Shown here piece by piece: positions 47,565 to 57,060 of a DNA stretch of 64,000 nt. The notes under the pieces were generated by a model. That model saw only the letters and a program-made list of their open reading frames with translations. It had not been told where the DNA came from and ran no database searches. The DNA comes from Maribacter aestuarii (lineage in GTDB: Bacteria > Bacteroidota > Bacteroidia > Flavobacteriales > Flavobacteriaceae): positions 1,750,501-1,814,500 of the forward strand of contig NZ_CP107031.2 of the NCBI RefSeq assembly GCF_027474845.2, in the 5' to 3' direction. The first letter of the stretch is position 1. Each line of letters begins with the position of its first letter. The translations under genes and the position numbers were made by a program.

Positions 47565-48155
47565 ATGGAGTATATAGCGCATCGCATCAATTCTTTATCA
47601 GAACTGAAAGGGATACCGGGTAAGTATGGTGTTGAAATTGATTTAAGAGATGCCCTTGATGGTAATATCCATATCGCTCATGATCCATTCGTGAAAGGTG
47701 AGAGTTTTGAAACATATTTAAAACATTACGAGCACGGCACCATAATTTTGAATATTAAAAGTGAGCGAATAGAATTTAAGGTGCTTGAACTGATCAAAAA
47801 GTATGGCATAACTAAATACTTCTTTTTAGACTCCTCTTTTCCAATGATTCAAACACTTGCGAGCATAGGAGAAAAAAATGTCGCTTTGCGCTATTCCGAG
47901 TTTGAAGGTATTGACACCTTAAAGGCTATGCAAGGCAAGGTTAATTGGATATGGATCGATTGTTTTACAAAACTACCCATGGACCATGAATTGTTCTTGC
48001 AATTCAAGAAAATGAAATATAAACTATGTTTGGTATCTCCTGAATTACAAGGTCGTGATACCGATATCGAAAAGTACAAAACGTATTTAAGGGAACAAGA
48101 AATAGTCTTCGACGCAATTTGTACCAAACACTATAACGTTTCGAGATGGCAGTAA
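47565..48155 (+). CDS. Glycerophosphodiester phosphodiesterase-like protein
   Basis: A compact 196-residue protein. The start carries the GDPD catalytic pattern: H6-R7 (IAHRI), E24 and D26 (GVEIDLRD), D32-G33 and H39 (IHIAHDP). GDPD enzymes use these for metal binding and acid-base catalysis on glycerophosphodiesters. It is shorter than usual (230-300) and lacks a signal peptide, so it should act in the cytosol. Within a nucleotidyltransferase and GT cluster it may form or trim a phosphodiester or cyclic phosphate of the glycan precursor rather than degrade lipids. It overlaps the next gene by 10 bases. Confidence 0.78.
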   Translation: MEYIAHRINSLSELKGIPGKYGVEIDLRDALDGNIHIAHDPFVKGESFETYLKHYEHGTIILNIKSERIEFKVLELIKKYGITKYFFLDSSFPMIQTLASIGEKNVALRYSEFEGIDTLKAMQGKVNWIWIDCFTKLPMDHELFLQFKKMKYKLCLVSPELQGRDTDIEKYKTYLREQEIVFDAICTKHYNVSRWQ

Positions 48156-50245
48156 AGGATAGCGTATTATTTTCTTTAAAAGACGATAAGGGGGCTTTCA
48201 AGCTCGAAATACTAATAGATCGTTTTTTTTTGATAGGTCTAGTGATAAAAGTGGGACTATCTTTTTTATTTGCAGGAAAGTTTTTGAGAGAGGCTTTTAT
48301 ACCTTTCGTCGTTTATTTTTTTGAATCCGGGTTTAACAACCCGTATGAGTACTTTTACAATTCAGGCGTTATAGACGCTTTCCCCTATCCGCCTTTAATG
48401 CTGTACTTTTTGGGGTTTTTAGGGGGCTTTGCTTCTAACATTACCCCATTTCTAATAAGGGTACCAATGCTATTGGCTGACATAGCTATTTTACTAGTTT
48501 TAAGTAGACTTTTAAAGGGCAAGGCAGCTAAATTATTAAAGTACTATTGGTTGTCTCCGGTCTTGATTTATATTACATACATCCACGGTCAGTTAGATGT
48601 TGTTCCTATTATGTTTCTTTTAGCGTCTTCTTATTTACTTTTTAAAAAGAAGAACATTCCCTCCGCTTTTGTATTAGGTTTAGGTATAGCGGCCAAAACC
48701 AACCTTGTCATTGTTATTCCATTTTATGTGCTGTTCATCTGGAAAAACAATAATGACAAAAAGTTGTCAAAGCTAGCTATACCCGCTATTATTGCTTTGT
48801 TGGTGATTTTTGTTTTTAATGCACCCTATTTGGACAGCGATTCATTTTTAAAAATGGTATATGGAAATAGTGAGCAATCGAAAGTTCTGAATGCTGGTTT
48901 TGCCATGATTGGCAAATTGAAATATTATATTATTCCTGCTGTCTATATTATCTTATTGGCAACGGCCACCCGGTTTAAACGCATTAGTAAAGATCTTTTT
49001 TTGATATTCACAGGATTTTCCTTTTCTGTGCTCCTAATATTTATTCCGCCTCAACCAGGATGGTATTTCTGGATTCTTCCCTTTTTCGTGTATTTCGCCA
49101 TTCGCGAAAACAAATTTTCGTTTTTGCCTATTTTGGTTTTACAACTTGCATTTTTGGTCTACTTTATCCTATTACCGGATTCAGATTTTATTTCAGCCTA
49201 TTTATTCAGTGAAAACGATTTTTCGTTTTACCGCTTTTTTGAAAAAAACCGATGGATATCTCCTGATGTTTTGGCAAGCTTAGCATTGACATTTCTTCAA
49301 ACCTGTTTACTTCTTAATGTCTATTGGATTTATAAATGGGGAATCAAAAAGAATTTAGAAAAAAAGATTAAGAACAAGCCTTTCTTAATAGGTATAGGTG
49401 GTGACTCTGGAGTTGGAAAATCTACATTGACCGAATTATTGACCAATCTTTTTGGAAAGGAAAATATGACTATCATTAGGGGAGATGATATGCATAAATG
49501 GGAGAGAGGTCATGATAAATGGGAAGAAATTACCCACTTGTCACCTAAGGCAAACCATTTACATGAAGATATAAGGCATTTGAAAAACCTAAAGGATGGC
49601 AAGAAAATTTTGCGAAGATTTTATGACCACGGTTCAGGTAAGTTTACAGAACCTTCAAAGGTATATCCTAATAAAATAACAGTATTTGAAGGGCTGCACC
49701 CTTTTTATATTTCCGCAAAACGTAACCTTTTTGATTTGAAGGTATTCGTAGATCCGGAGGAAAGTTTAAGATTACATTGGAAAATTAGTCGTGATATACA
49801 AAAAAGAAATTATACTAAGGAAAAGGTGCTGCATCAACTTAAACTTCGAGAAGAGGATAGCAATAAATATATTCGTTCTCAAGCCCCATTTTCTGACATT
49901 AAGATATCTTATTATGCTTCTACCGATTTTGCCGAGATTGGCAATGGCGAAGAAGTAGACTTAGCGCTTCGTATTGAGTTGGAAAATAATATTGATATTA
50001 ATGATCTTTTGGATAGCTTGAACATGATCACAACGCTTCAGATTGTACATGACTATGGTGTGAGTAATCAAGTGATGAATGTAAGTGGGACCATTCTAGA
50101 TGTTGAAATAAAAAAAATAACGGAGGAGTTCATTGGAGATTATGATGAGTTCATTGAGGATGTAATTTTCGAAAATGACTTGAATGGATTTTTACAATTA
50201 TTTTTTGCGTATTGTATTGTTTATAAAGCCAAAAACAATTCTTAA
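48146..50245 (+). CDS. Fusion of a GT-C-like membrane domain and a uridine-kinase-like P-loop domain
   Basis: The 699-residue protein has two parts. Residues about 25-400 form about ten hydrophobic segments with loops such as PYEYFYNSG, YPPLMLYFL and IHGQLDVVPIM, recalling GT-C mannosyltransferases that use lipid-phosphate sugars. Residues about 412-600 form a soluble kinase domain: Walker A GGDSGVGKST at 418-427, a lid-like region HDKWEEITHLSPKANHLHEDI, the substrate segment FEGLHPF, and VDPEESLRLHWKISRD. This matches the uridine kinase / phosphoribulokinase family. The tail (about 600-699) is unassigned. The kinase would face the cytosol. I know of no well-described protein with this architecture; a sugar or polyol alcohol group is a plausible phosphate acceptor. 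Confidence 0.8.
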   Translation: MAVKDSVLFSLKDDKGAFKLEILIDRFFLIGLVIKVGLSFLFAGKFLREAFIPFVVYFFESGFNNPYEYFYNSGVIDAFPYPPLMLYFLGFLGGFASNITPFLIRVPMLLADIAILLVLSRLLKGKAAKLLKYYWLSPVLIYITYIHGQLDVVPIMFLLASSYLLFKKKNIPSAFVLGLGIAAKTNLVIVIPFYVLFIWKNNNDKKLSKLAIPAIIALLVIFVFNAPYLDSDSFLKMVYGNSEQSKVLNAGFAMIGKLKYYIIPAVYIILLATATRFKRISKDLFLIFTGFSFSVLLIFIPPQPGWYFWILPFFVYFAIRENKFSFLPILVLQLAFLVYFILLPDSDFISAYLFSENDFSFYRFFEKNRWISPDVLASLALTFLQTCLLLNVYWIYKWGIKKNLEKKIKNKPFLIGIGGDSGVGKSTLTELLTNLFGKENMTIIRGDDMHKWERGHDKWEEITHLSPKANHLHEDIRHLKNLKDGKKILRRFYDHGSGKFTEPSKVYPNKITVFEGLHPFYISAKRNLFDLKVFVDPEESLRLHWKISRDIQKRNYTKEKVLHQLKLREEDSNKYIRSQAPFSDIKISYYASTDFAEIGNGEEVDLALRIELENNIDINDLLDSLNMITTLQIVHDYGVSNQVMNVSGTILDVEIKKITEEFIGDYDEFIEDVIFENDLNGFLQLFFAYCIVYKAKNNS

Positions 50246-52300
50246 ATGGAAAAAGGCGAAGTGTTTGATTTGTTGACAAAGTATAGATTATTGTTTTTGG
50301 CACTATTATTATTGTTTGTTTCTGTAGTTCTATTGCAGGTAAATTATAATAAGAATAACATGCATAATTATACAGTTGACGAGTATTTTACTATTACCAC
50401 TGTCCATCCTAAACTCACTCCGGATAAAACAATACATCGAGCATTAAATGGACCCCGAATGTTCACGTATTTATTTTATCCTGGAGCAATGGTTGGAATG
50501 ATAAACCATATGGGCGGTAATATTTATGAAGATGGCTGGAAGTACCCTGGGCATAACTATTTTGTGAACAACTACAAAACATCGTCTAGCGGATTAAAAA
50601 AAAATATGGAGGATCCTAATTTTCGGTATTTTCATTACTATTTAAAGCTACAAGCCATTGTCTTTTTGTTTCTTTCTTTTATTCCGCTTGTTTACTTACT
50701 ATGGAAACAGAAATATTATGTTGCCATGTTCATGGTTGCAACCCTGGTTGGAATAAACCTTCTGGCACTTGAAGAGCGCAGTCTTTTCTATATTGAACCA
50801 TTACTAATGGCCATGATGAATCTATTGATATGGCTATATTTTTTTATAGCCGAAAAGAAAATTATAGGTTGGTTTTGGATTGTTTTTTCATCATTTCTTT
50901 TTGCTATAACAATATCCCTTAAATTTTCGTCTCTATTCATAATAGTCTTAATCGCCATATTGCTTTTGAGCAAATTTAAAACACTTGAGAAAAGATTGAG
51001 CGCAGGTGCTCTATTGATTGTTTGTTCTTTGTTTTTCTTTTCTTTGATTAACTGGAATATTTTTTATAGTAAAGAAGTATTCAATATGGTTATTCACGAT
51101 TATTTTTCTAATTTTTGGCAATATGCCACAGGCAATAAAGGCCAGGTAGTAGAAAACAATAAAATATATAATTTAAAGAATATGGTCTCAGAGGTTTTTT
51201 ATTCCCTAGGAGGGTTGGTTTACCTACTACCGGTTATTCTATTTTTGGGCTTTAGGTGCTTTTCTAAGAAATCAGTTTGGGTTTGGGCTGGTTTCGTTTT
51301 TTCTACATTATTGTCTATTGCCCTTATCGTTAAGCAACACGTATATATTGATAGAAATATACTTCCGTTTCTGACTGCATTGGTTCTAATCACCGGTGTT
51401 ATGTTGGATAATATGGTAAATCATGTTCTAAAGATTGATAGATTAAAGAAAAAGACGAAGCCTGCGTATTTATACGTAATTATAATAGCGTTGATTTTCC
51501 TCCCAATATGGGGGTACTCTAAAAATTATTTAAGAAAAATATTTCCTAGTACAAAGAGTAATATTACGAATGTAATAGAAGAAATTAGTAACCAGAAAAT
51601 GAGGAGATTGGTTACAATCGATTATCCTTTTGAGGATGAATTTATAGGTTTTTCCTCAAAAAAAGAGTTGCAATCAGCTATTCCTACCAATGGTAAAAAC
51701 TTTAAAGATTTTCTTAGTAACAGTATTGGAAATTTTCAATCAGATGATGTTGTACTAATTTCAGAAATCAATAACAATAAGCAGTTGACCACATATGTGC
51801 TTCCCAGTATTTTTAATACAAACAGACAATTTGACAAATATTTTGTTTTTTATAACGATATTGGTAAAGACAAACAGTTTCAAAAAATAAGCGAAAGATT
51901 TAATGACACGAGCGCTCAATCCATTTTAAAAGATTCTGTTGTAATAAGGGAGGATTTGATTTTACGTGAAATTAAAATCCAAAACGGGAATAGAATTTAC
52001 TTGAAGTTCGATGTTTTATCCACTAAATTCAAAGATTGGAACGGTTGCAGGTTTTACTTTCATGCAAAGCCGTATGAGGGGGACCTAGCTAAGTTACCTG
52101 AGGATAGAATCGAACACGGTTTTGAGGGGTGGGATTTTACCGTAAATGAGAATAATACACTGAAGTATGGAAAATCTTTGTTTGTCGTAAAAGATTTCAG
52201 CCCAACCTTAAAAAAATATAGTGAGTTTTCTTTTGGTATTTTCAGAGGATGTGCCAAAAGTGAAGAATTCAAAGTAAACAATATCATTCTATCTGAATAA
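50246..52300 (+). CDS. GT39-like membrane glycosyltransferase
   Basis: The 684-residue protein starts at the base after the previous stop. It has about 11 transmembrane segments, an acidic pair D45-E46 (YTVDEYF) in the first periplasmic loop, as in protein-mannosyltransferase-like GT-C enzymes, and EERSLFYIEPLL in the third helix region. A C-terminal soluble domain of about 230 residues (from IFPSTKSNITNV) ends the protein. It probably uses a lipid-phosphate sugar from the GT2/GtrA pair as donor on the periplasmic side. Acceptor unknown. Confidence 0.72.
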   Translation: MEKGEVFDLLTKYRLLFLALLLLFVSVVLLQVNYNKNNMHNYTVDEYFTITTVHPKLTPDKTIHRALNGPRMFTYLFYPGAMVGMINHMGGNIYEDGWKYPGHNYFVNNYKTSSSGLKKNMEDPNFRYFHYYLKLQAIVFLFLSFIPLVYLLWKQKYYVAMFMVATLVGINLLALEERSLFYIEPLLMAMMNLLIWLYFFIAEKKIIGWFWIVFSSFLFAITISLKFSSLFIIVLIAILLLSKFKTLEKRLSAGALLIVCSLFFFSLINWNIFYSKEVFNMVIHDYFSNFWQYATGNKGQVVENNKIYNLKNMVSEVFYSLGGLVYLLPVILFLGFRCFSKKSVWVWAGFVFSTLLSIALIVKQHVYIDRNILPFLTALVLITGVMLDNMVNHVLKIDRLKKKTKPAYLYVIIIALIFLPIWGYSKNYLRKIFPSTKSNITNVIEEISNQKMRRLVTIDYPFEDEFIGFSSKKELQSAIPTNGKNFKDFLSNSIGNFQSDDVVLISEINNNKQLTTYVLPSIFNTNRQFDKYFVFYNDIGKDKQFQKISERFNDTSAQSILKDSVVIREDLILREIKIQNGNRIYLKFDVLSTKFKDWNGCRFYFHAKPYEGDLAKLPEDRIEHGFEGWDFTVNENNTLKYGKSLFVVKDFSPTLKKYSEFSFGIFRGCAKSEEFKVNNIILSE

Positions 52301-52303
52301 TAG

Positions 52304-52339
52304 TCAGTGACTGAAAATCTCTGTGTTGACTAAACACAG
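52304..52339 (+). other. Two small hairpins in the gap before a GT2 gene
   Basis: TCAGT-G-ACTGA (52304-52314) and CTGTGTT-GACTA-AACACAG (52321-52339) lie just before ATG 52350. No T-run follows, so they are not standard terminators. They may stabilise the message end or influence translation of the GT2 gene. Confidence 0.3.
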
Positions 52340-52349
52340 GCCTAACAAA

Positions 52350-53093
52350 ATGAGTTTAATCTCTATTATTACTCCGGTCTATAACTCCGAAAAGTATATT
52401 TCGGAGAACATAAGGTCAGTACAAAACCAAACCTACGCTTATTGGGAGCATATTTTAGTTGATGATTGCTCTAATGATAGTAGTGCGGAAATTATTAAGG
52501 CATGTGCTTCAAAGGACCAAAGGGTTAAATACCATCGTCTAGAAAAAAATAGTGGCGCAGGCGTAGCGAGAAATAGGGCTATAGAACTCGCGAAGGGTAA
52601 TTACATAGCTTTTTTAGATAGTGATGACTTGTGGTATCCAGAAAAACTAGAGAAGCAACTGCTATTTATGAAGAAGAATGGCTACCACTTTACATCTACT
52701 GATTATGACATTATGGATGAAAAGGGTATAAAGCTTCCAAAATATGTGAAGTGCAAGCCCCTTGTAACTTACAGTAGGGCATTGTATAAAAACCCTATTG
52801 GCTGTTTAACAGTTATTTATAATGTTGACTTTTTTGGAAAACAGTATATGCCGTCTATTCGGAAACGTCAGGATTATGCACTTTGGTTAAAACTATTGAA
52901 AAAAACCAATGGGTATGGTTTGAACGAATGCCTAGCTAGTTATCGTGTGGGCAACCCCTCTATTTCAGCCAATAAATTAGACTTGCTCAAGTATGAATGG
53001 AAAATATACAGGGATGTTGAAGGCTTTTCATTCTTTAAATCTTCATTTTATTTGGTTTCTGCCATTGTTCTAAAATTGAAAAGTTATTTTTGA
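52350..53093 (+). CDS. GT2 family glycosyltransferase
   Basis: Start set at ATG 52350 (MSLISIITPVYNSEKYISENI). The 247-residue GT-A enzyme has the nucleotide-binding VDDCSNDSS, the GAGVARNRAIELAKGNYIAFLDSDD region with DxD metal site, and QDYALWLKLLKK as the acceptor-site segment. It should add a sugar to the growing lipid-linked unit in the cytosol. It is followed by the initiating sugar transferase, so it belongs to the polysaccharide locus. Confidence 0.92.
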   Translation: MSLISIITPVYNSEKYISENIRSVQNQTYAYWEHILVDDCSNDSSAEIIKACASKDQRVKYHRLEKNSGAGVARNRAIELAKGNYIAFLDSDDLWYPEKLEKQLLFMKKNGYHFTSTDYDIMDEKGIKLPKYVKCKPLVTYSRALYKNPIGCLTVIYNVDFFGKQYMPSIRKRQDYALWLKLLKKTNGYGLNECLASYRVGNPSISANKLDLLKYEWKIYRDVEGFSFFKSSFYLVSAIVLKLKSYF

Positions 53094-53114
53094 TAAGAAT
53101 AACTTTTCGTAGAA

Positions 53115-54479
53115 ATGTCAAGACCCTCCATTCTTAACTCTTTAGAACGTAAGTTTATACTATTAGTTGGGGATTTACTTATTGTTAGTTCTAGTTTAAA
53201 TGTTTTTATAAGCCATGCTATAGACATTGAATTCGTTTCCCTTAAACTTAAGTTTGTAGTAGGCTCATTTGGAATTATTTCATTTTTGACACTAGCATAT
53301 ATTCTAGATCTTTATAATATTCAACGCAATTTAAAACGAAAACATGTCCTTTCTCAGGCGCTCTATATCACAGCATTATACGTTTTTTGTGTATTCCTAT
53401 TTACTGTTTTGTTCTTCGATGCTAGCTTTTGGCGGATCCCATTATTGGTGTTTTTAATTTTAACCCCCTTGGAGATAGCGCTATGGAGGCTTTTCTTTGT
53501 CAACGTTTTTAGAGTTTTGCCCAATACCAAGAACGTGCTGCTTATGTATGACCAAGAGACGGAAAAAGAGTTTAAAAAGGTAACATCAATTATTGACGGA
53601 AATGCTGTAGAAACATTTTATCGTGTAAAACTGACCTATAATGTCAGCCAACATGTCGAAATAAGGAAAAAGTTTTTGAGTGCAGTTGAAAAAGTGGATG
53701 CCTGGATACTCAATTTGAAGAACTATAATGAATTACCCGAGGACTTGGAAAAGGTCCTTTTACGTTCTATATTGAGAGGGAAAGAAGTTATTTCATATAC
53801 TTCCTTTTATGAAAATACTTATGAAGCTTTGCCTATTCAATCGCATAACGATAGTTTTTATGAAATTCTGCAACTTCGTAATAGAAAGATTAGGTACCTT
53901 CAAACGATATTTGGTTTTTTCATTAATTCTACTTTATCTGTTTTGTTGGGTTTGATATTAATTTTATGTATCCCCTGGGTTTTAGTATTAAATTTCTTTT
54001 TTAACAAGGGTCCTCTATTTTATACACAAAAACGAGTTGGTCTTCATGGAAAGGAATTCAAGATTTATAAATTTAGATCAATGGTAACGGATGCTGAAAA
54101 GGAAGGAGCCAAAATGGCGGTAAAAAATGATGCAAGAATTACCCCTTTCGGTAGGATTCTCCGGGTTTTCAGAATTGACGAATTACCTCAGATAATATCT
54201 GTCATTAAAGGAGACATGCAATTTATTGGGCCAAGACCTGAACGAAAAGTTTTTGTGAATCAACTTAATGAACTTGTCCCATTTTATGGTACTAGACATC
54301 TTATCAGACCGGGTATTACGGGGTGGGCACAGGTAAAATTTAAATATGGACAAAATATGGAAGATTCCATTAAAAAACTAGAGTATGATCTGTATTATAT
54401 CAAAAACCGATCTATCATGTTAGACTTACGTATTATTTTTAAAACCGTTACGACAGTTTTGTTTTCTCGAGGGATTTAA
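53115..54479 (+). CDS. Initiating phosphoglycosyl transferase (WbaP/WcaJ type)
   Basis: The 454-residue protein has four N-terminal helices, a degenerate nucleotide-binding middle part, a re-entrant helix near residue 280 (FINSTLSVLLGLILI) and a C-terminal catalytic domain. The latter has KRVGLHGKEFKIYKFRSM, the catalytic IDELPQ (Asp-Glu), GPRPE and RPGITGWAQV. It transfers a sugar-1-phosphate from a UDP-sugar to undecaprenyl phosphate, the first step of O-unit assembly. The stop directly abuts the next start codon. Confidence 0.93.
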   Translation: MSRPSILNSLERKFILLVGDLLIVSSSLNVFISHAIDIEFVSLKLKFVVGSFGIISFLTLAYILDLYNIQRNLKRKHVLSQALYITALYVFCVFLFTVLFFDASFWRIPLLVFLILTPLEIALWRLFFVNVFRVLPNTKNVLLMYDQETEKEFKKVTSIIDGNAVETFYRVKLTYNVSQHVEIRKKFLSAVEKVDAWILNLKNYNELPEDLEKVLLRSILRGKEVISYTSFYENTYEALPIQSHNDSFYEILQLRNRKIRYLQTIFGFFINSTLSVLLGLILILCIPWVLVLNFFFNKGPLFYTQKRVGLHGKEFKIYKFRSMVTDAEKEGAKMAVKNDARITPFGRILRVFRIDELPQIISVIKGDMQFIGPRPERKVFVNQLNELVPFYGTRHLIRPGITGWAQVKFKYGQNMEDSIKKLEYDLYYIKNRSIMLDLRIIFKTVTTVLFSRGI

Positions 54480-55472
54480 ATGGGTTCAATGAAAAGAGTT
54501 TTAATTACAGGCGCAGCGGGTTTTCTAGGTTCTCATCTATGCGATAGATTTATCAAAGAGGGTTTCAAGGTAATAGGAATGGATAACCTTATTACGGGCG
54601 ACTTAAAGAATATTGCGCATTTGTTCCCATTGGAACATTTCGAATTTCACCATCATGATGTTTCCACTTTTGTACATATAGATGGGGAATTGGATTATAT
54701 CCTACATTTTGCATCACCCGCCAGTCCAATAGACTATTTAAAAATTCCTATTGAAACCCTTAAAGTTGGTTCTCTTGGTACTTTGAACTTGCTTGGGCTT
54801 GCTATGGAGAAGAAAGCTCGCATATTAGTTGCTTCTACATCTGAAGTTTATGGGGACCCATTAGTTCATCCGCAAAATGAGGAGTATTATGGTAATGTTA
54901 GTCCCGTAGGACCGAGAGGGGTTTATGACGAAGCTAAACGTTTTATGGAGTCCATTACAATGGCATATCATCGTCATCACGGCTTGGAAACAAGAATAGT
55001 ACGAATTTTTAATACCTATGGAACCCGAATGCGACTTAACGATGGGCGTGTGGTTCCTGCATTTATGGGTCAAGCTCTAAGAGGAGAGGATTTAACCGTC
55101 TTTGGCGACGGTTCCCAAACACGTTCTTTCTGTTATATTGACGATCAGGTGGAAGGAATATACCGATTATTATTTAGTGATTATCCAGAACCTATAAATA
55201 TTGGAAATCCGCATGAAACGACTATTAAAGAGTTTGCGGAAGAGATAATTGCACTTACAGGAACTAATCAGAAGATTATCTATAAGCCTTTACCTAAGGA
55301 CGACCCGTTGCAAAGACAACCTGATATTACAAAAGCTAAAGAAATTTTAGGCTGGGAACCGAAAATTAAACGTTCAGAAGGACTTAAAATCGTATACGAT
55401 TATTTCAAATCGTTTTCCCCACAGGAGTTACAAAGAAAAGAGCATCGAAATTTCTCTCAAACAAAAGCGTAA
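54480..55472 (+). CDS. UDP-glucuronic acid decarboxylase (UDP-xylose synthase)
   Basis: A 330-residue extended short-chain dehydrogenase. It has [17 protein letters not shown], the UXS-specific [36 protein letters not shown], catalytic Y...K in [12 protein letters not shown], and [19 protein letters not shown]. It converts UDP-glucuronate to UDP-xylose, so xylose or a derivative is probably part of the polysaccharide. No UDP-glucose dehydrogenase is in the window. It is the last gene of the locus; a second start is at 54489. Confidence 0.92.
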   Translation: MGSMKRVLITGAAGFLGSHLCDRFIKEGFKVIGMDNLITGDLKNIAHLFPLEHFEFHHHDVSTFVHIDGELDYILHFASPASPIDYLKIPIETLKVGSLGTLNLLGLAMEKKARILVASTSEVYGDPLVHPQNEEYYGNVSPVGPRGVYDEAKRFMESITMAYHRHHGLETRIVRIFNTYGTRMRLNDGRVVPAFMGQALRGEDLTVFGDGSQTRSFCYIDDQVEGIYRLLFSDYPEPINIGNPHETTIKEFAEEIIALTGTNQKIIYKPLPKDDPLQRQPDITKAKEILGWEPKIKRSEGLKIVYDYFKSFSPQELQRKEHRNFSQTKA

Positions 55473-55501
55473 GTTTTCAATCGCATAAAAAAATTTGAAA
55501 A

Positions 55502-56776
55502 ATGAACATTCTTATCTTAGGTTCTGGTGGGCGAGAACACGCCTTAGCATGGAAATTGAACCAAAGTCCTAAACTTCAAAAACTTTTTATAGCTCCTGGA
55601 AATGCGGGAACATCAAAAATCGGAAAAAATATACCTATTGGTGTAAATGATTTTGCATCTATCAAGAATTTAGTTTTGAAGAATGGGATTCATATGGTAG
55701 TTGTTGGTCCGGAAGATCCTTTGGTAAATGGTATTCACGATTTCTTTCTGGAAGATAAGCAGTTGAAGCACATACCTGTAATCGGACCGCAAAAGAACGC
55801 GGCTAGGTTGGAAGGTAGTAAGGAATTTGCCAAAGAGTTTATGATACGACATGAAATACCTACAGCTCAGTACGAAAGCTTCACGGCAAGCACCATTGAA
55901 AAGGGATATCAGTTTTTAAAAACTTTGAAAGCTCCTTACGTTCTTAAAGCAGATGGATTGGCCGCTGGTAAGGGAGTCGTTATTTTGAATACGCTTGAAG
56001 AGGCAAAAAAAGAGCTTAAGTCAATGCTCTTGGATGAAAAATTTGGTAAGGCCAGTACTACCGTGGTCATAGAGGAGTTTTTAGACGGCATAGAGCTTAG
56101 CGTCTTCGTACTTACCGATGGTAAAAATTATAAAGTGCTACCTACCGCTAAGGACTATAAACGCATTGGTGAGGGTGACACTGGACTCAATACAGGCGGA
56201 ATGGGCGCTATTTCCCCTGTTCCTTTTGCTGATAAGGAGTTAATGAACAAGATAGAGAAGGAAATTGTAAAACCTACCGTAGAAGGGCTTAAAATGGATA
56301 ATTTGCCTTATAAGGGCTTTGTTTTCATCGGTCTTATAAAAGTTGGCAACGACCCTAAGGTAATCGAGTACAACGTGCGTTTAGGAGATCCGGAGACAGA
56401 GGTAGTAATTCCGAGGATTAAAAACGATTTGGTAGAGATTTTTGAAGCCATTGGGAATCAGACTTTGGATACCATAACTTTAGAATTGGACGAGCGAACG
56501 GCAGCCACGGTCATGACCGTATCTGGCGGCTATCCCGAAGCATACGCCAAAGGAAAACAAATAAATGGCATAGATGATATCACCGATTCTTTGGTGTTTC
56601 ATGCAGGCACTACTATAAGTCCGGAAGGTCATGTAATTACGAACGGAGGAAGGGTGATGGCAATTACCTCTTTTGGAAAGGATTTCAAAGAGGCCCTAAA
56701 GATTTCCTATGACAACGTGGAACAACTATCTTTTGAGGGTATGAATTACCGTAAAGACTTGGGATTCGATTTGTAA
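55502..56776 (+). CDS. purD: Phosphoribosylamine-glycine ligase
   Basis: A full-length 424-residue ATP-grasp enzyme: MNILILGSGGREHALAWKL opening, VVGPEDPLVNGI, LKADGLAAGKGVV nucleotide loop, TGLNTGGMGAISP and EYNVRLGDPETE metal site. It joins glycine to phosphoribosylamine in purine synthesis. It lies 29 bases after the polysaccharide locus, and convergent to the DUF6341 gene. Confidence 0.98.
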   Translation: MNILILGSGGREHALAWKLNQSPKLQKLFIAPGNAGTSKIGKNIPIGVNDFASIKNLVLKNGIHMVVVGPEDPLVNGIHDFFLEDKQLKHIPVIGPQKNAARLEGSKEFAKEFMIRHEIPTAQYESFTASTIEKGYQFLKTLKAPYVLKADGLAAGKGVVILNTLEEAKKELKSMLLDEKFGKASTTVVIEEFLDGIELSVFVLTDGKNYKVLPTAKDYKRIGEGDTGLNTGGMGAISPVPFADKELMNKIEKEIVKPTVEGLKMDNLPYKGFVFIGLIKVGNDPKVIEYNVRLGDPETEVVIPRIKNDLVEIFEAIGNQTLDTITLELDERTAATVMTVSGGYPEAYAKGKQINGIDDITDSLVFHAGTTISPEGHVITNGGRVMAITSFGKDFKEALKISYDNVEQLSFEGMNYRKDLGFDL

Positions 56777-56797
56777 GAATTTGAAAAAAATCGAATA

Positions 56798-57019
56798 TTA
56801 TAAGTACGAATGTGAAGTGATGGACTTATCTTCTTCACCATTGTCATTGTACTTCTTCAATTGCAACATCCAGTACACGAATGCTACAGAACCGATGAGC
56901 ATAAAAATCCAATTAAGAATATTTGAAAACGTCCAGCTTTCTGCGAATCTTAAAAAATCGAACGGTGCAAAAAGTACGTTCACGAATAAATCCTCTATAC
57001 CTTCAAAAAATGACTTCAT
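56798..57019 (-). CDS. DUF6341 family small membrane protein
   Basis: A 73-residue protein with one main membrane helix (ILNWIFMLIGSVAFVYWML) after an amphipathic head (MKSFFEGIEDLFVNVLFAPFDFLR) and a tail ending EEDKSITSHSYL. It matches a short Flavobacteriia family I recall as DUF6341; function unknown. It diverges from the DUF6427 gene, with which it is commonly linked. Confidence 0.75.
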   Translation of the reverse strand: MKSFFEGIEDLFVNVLFAPFDFLRFAESWTFSNILNWIFMLIGSVAFVYWMLQLKKYNDNGEEDKSITSHSYL

Positions 57020-57040
57020 CTAATTCCTATATTTACAGCA

Positions 57041-57048
57041 CAAAAATA
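57041..57048 (-). promoter_or_regulatory. -7 promoter element of the DUF6341 gene
   Basis: On the minus strand this reads TATTTTTG and lies 21 bases before the ATG. The divergent gene on the plus strand starts at 57061 and has only the weaker TATATTTA nearby. Confidence 0.5.
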
Positions 57049-57060
57049 TAAAAATCATAA

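Noticed and set aside
30371..55472. A transposon or phage insertion inside the polysaccharide locus
   Set aside because: I found no transposase, integrase or phage gene, nor terminal inverted repeats, in any frame of the locus.
56781..57023. An 80-codon plus-strand frame opposite the DUF6341 gene
   Set aside because: The minus-strand protein has a clear membrane helix and family ending; the plus-strand one has none.
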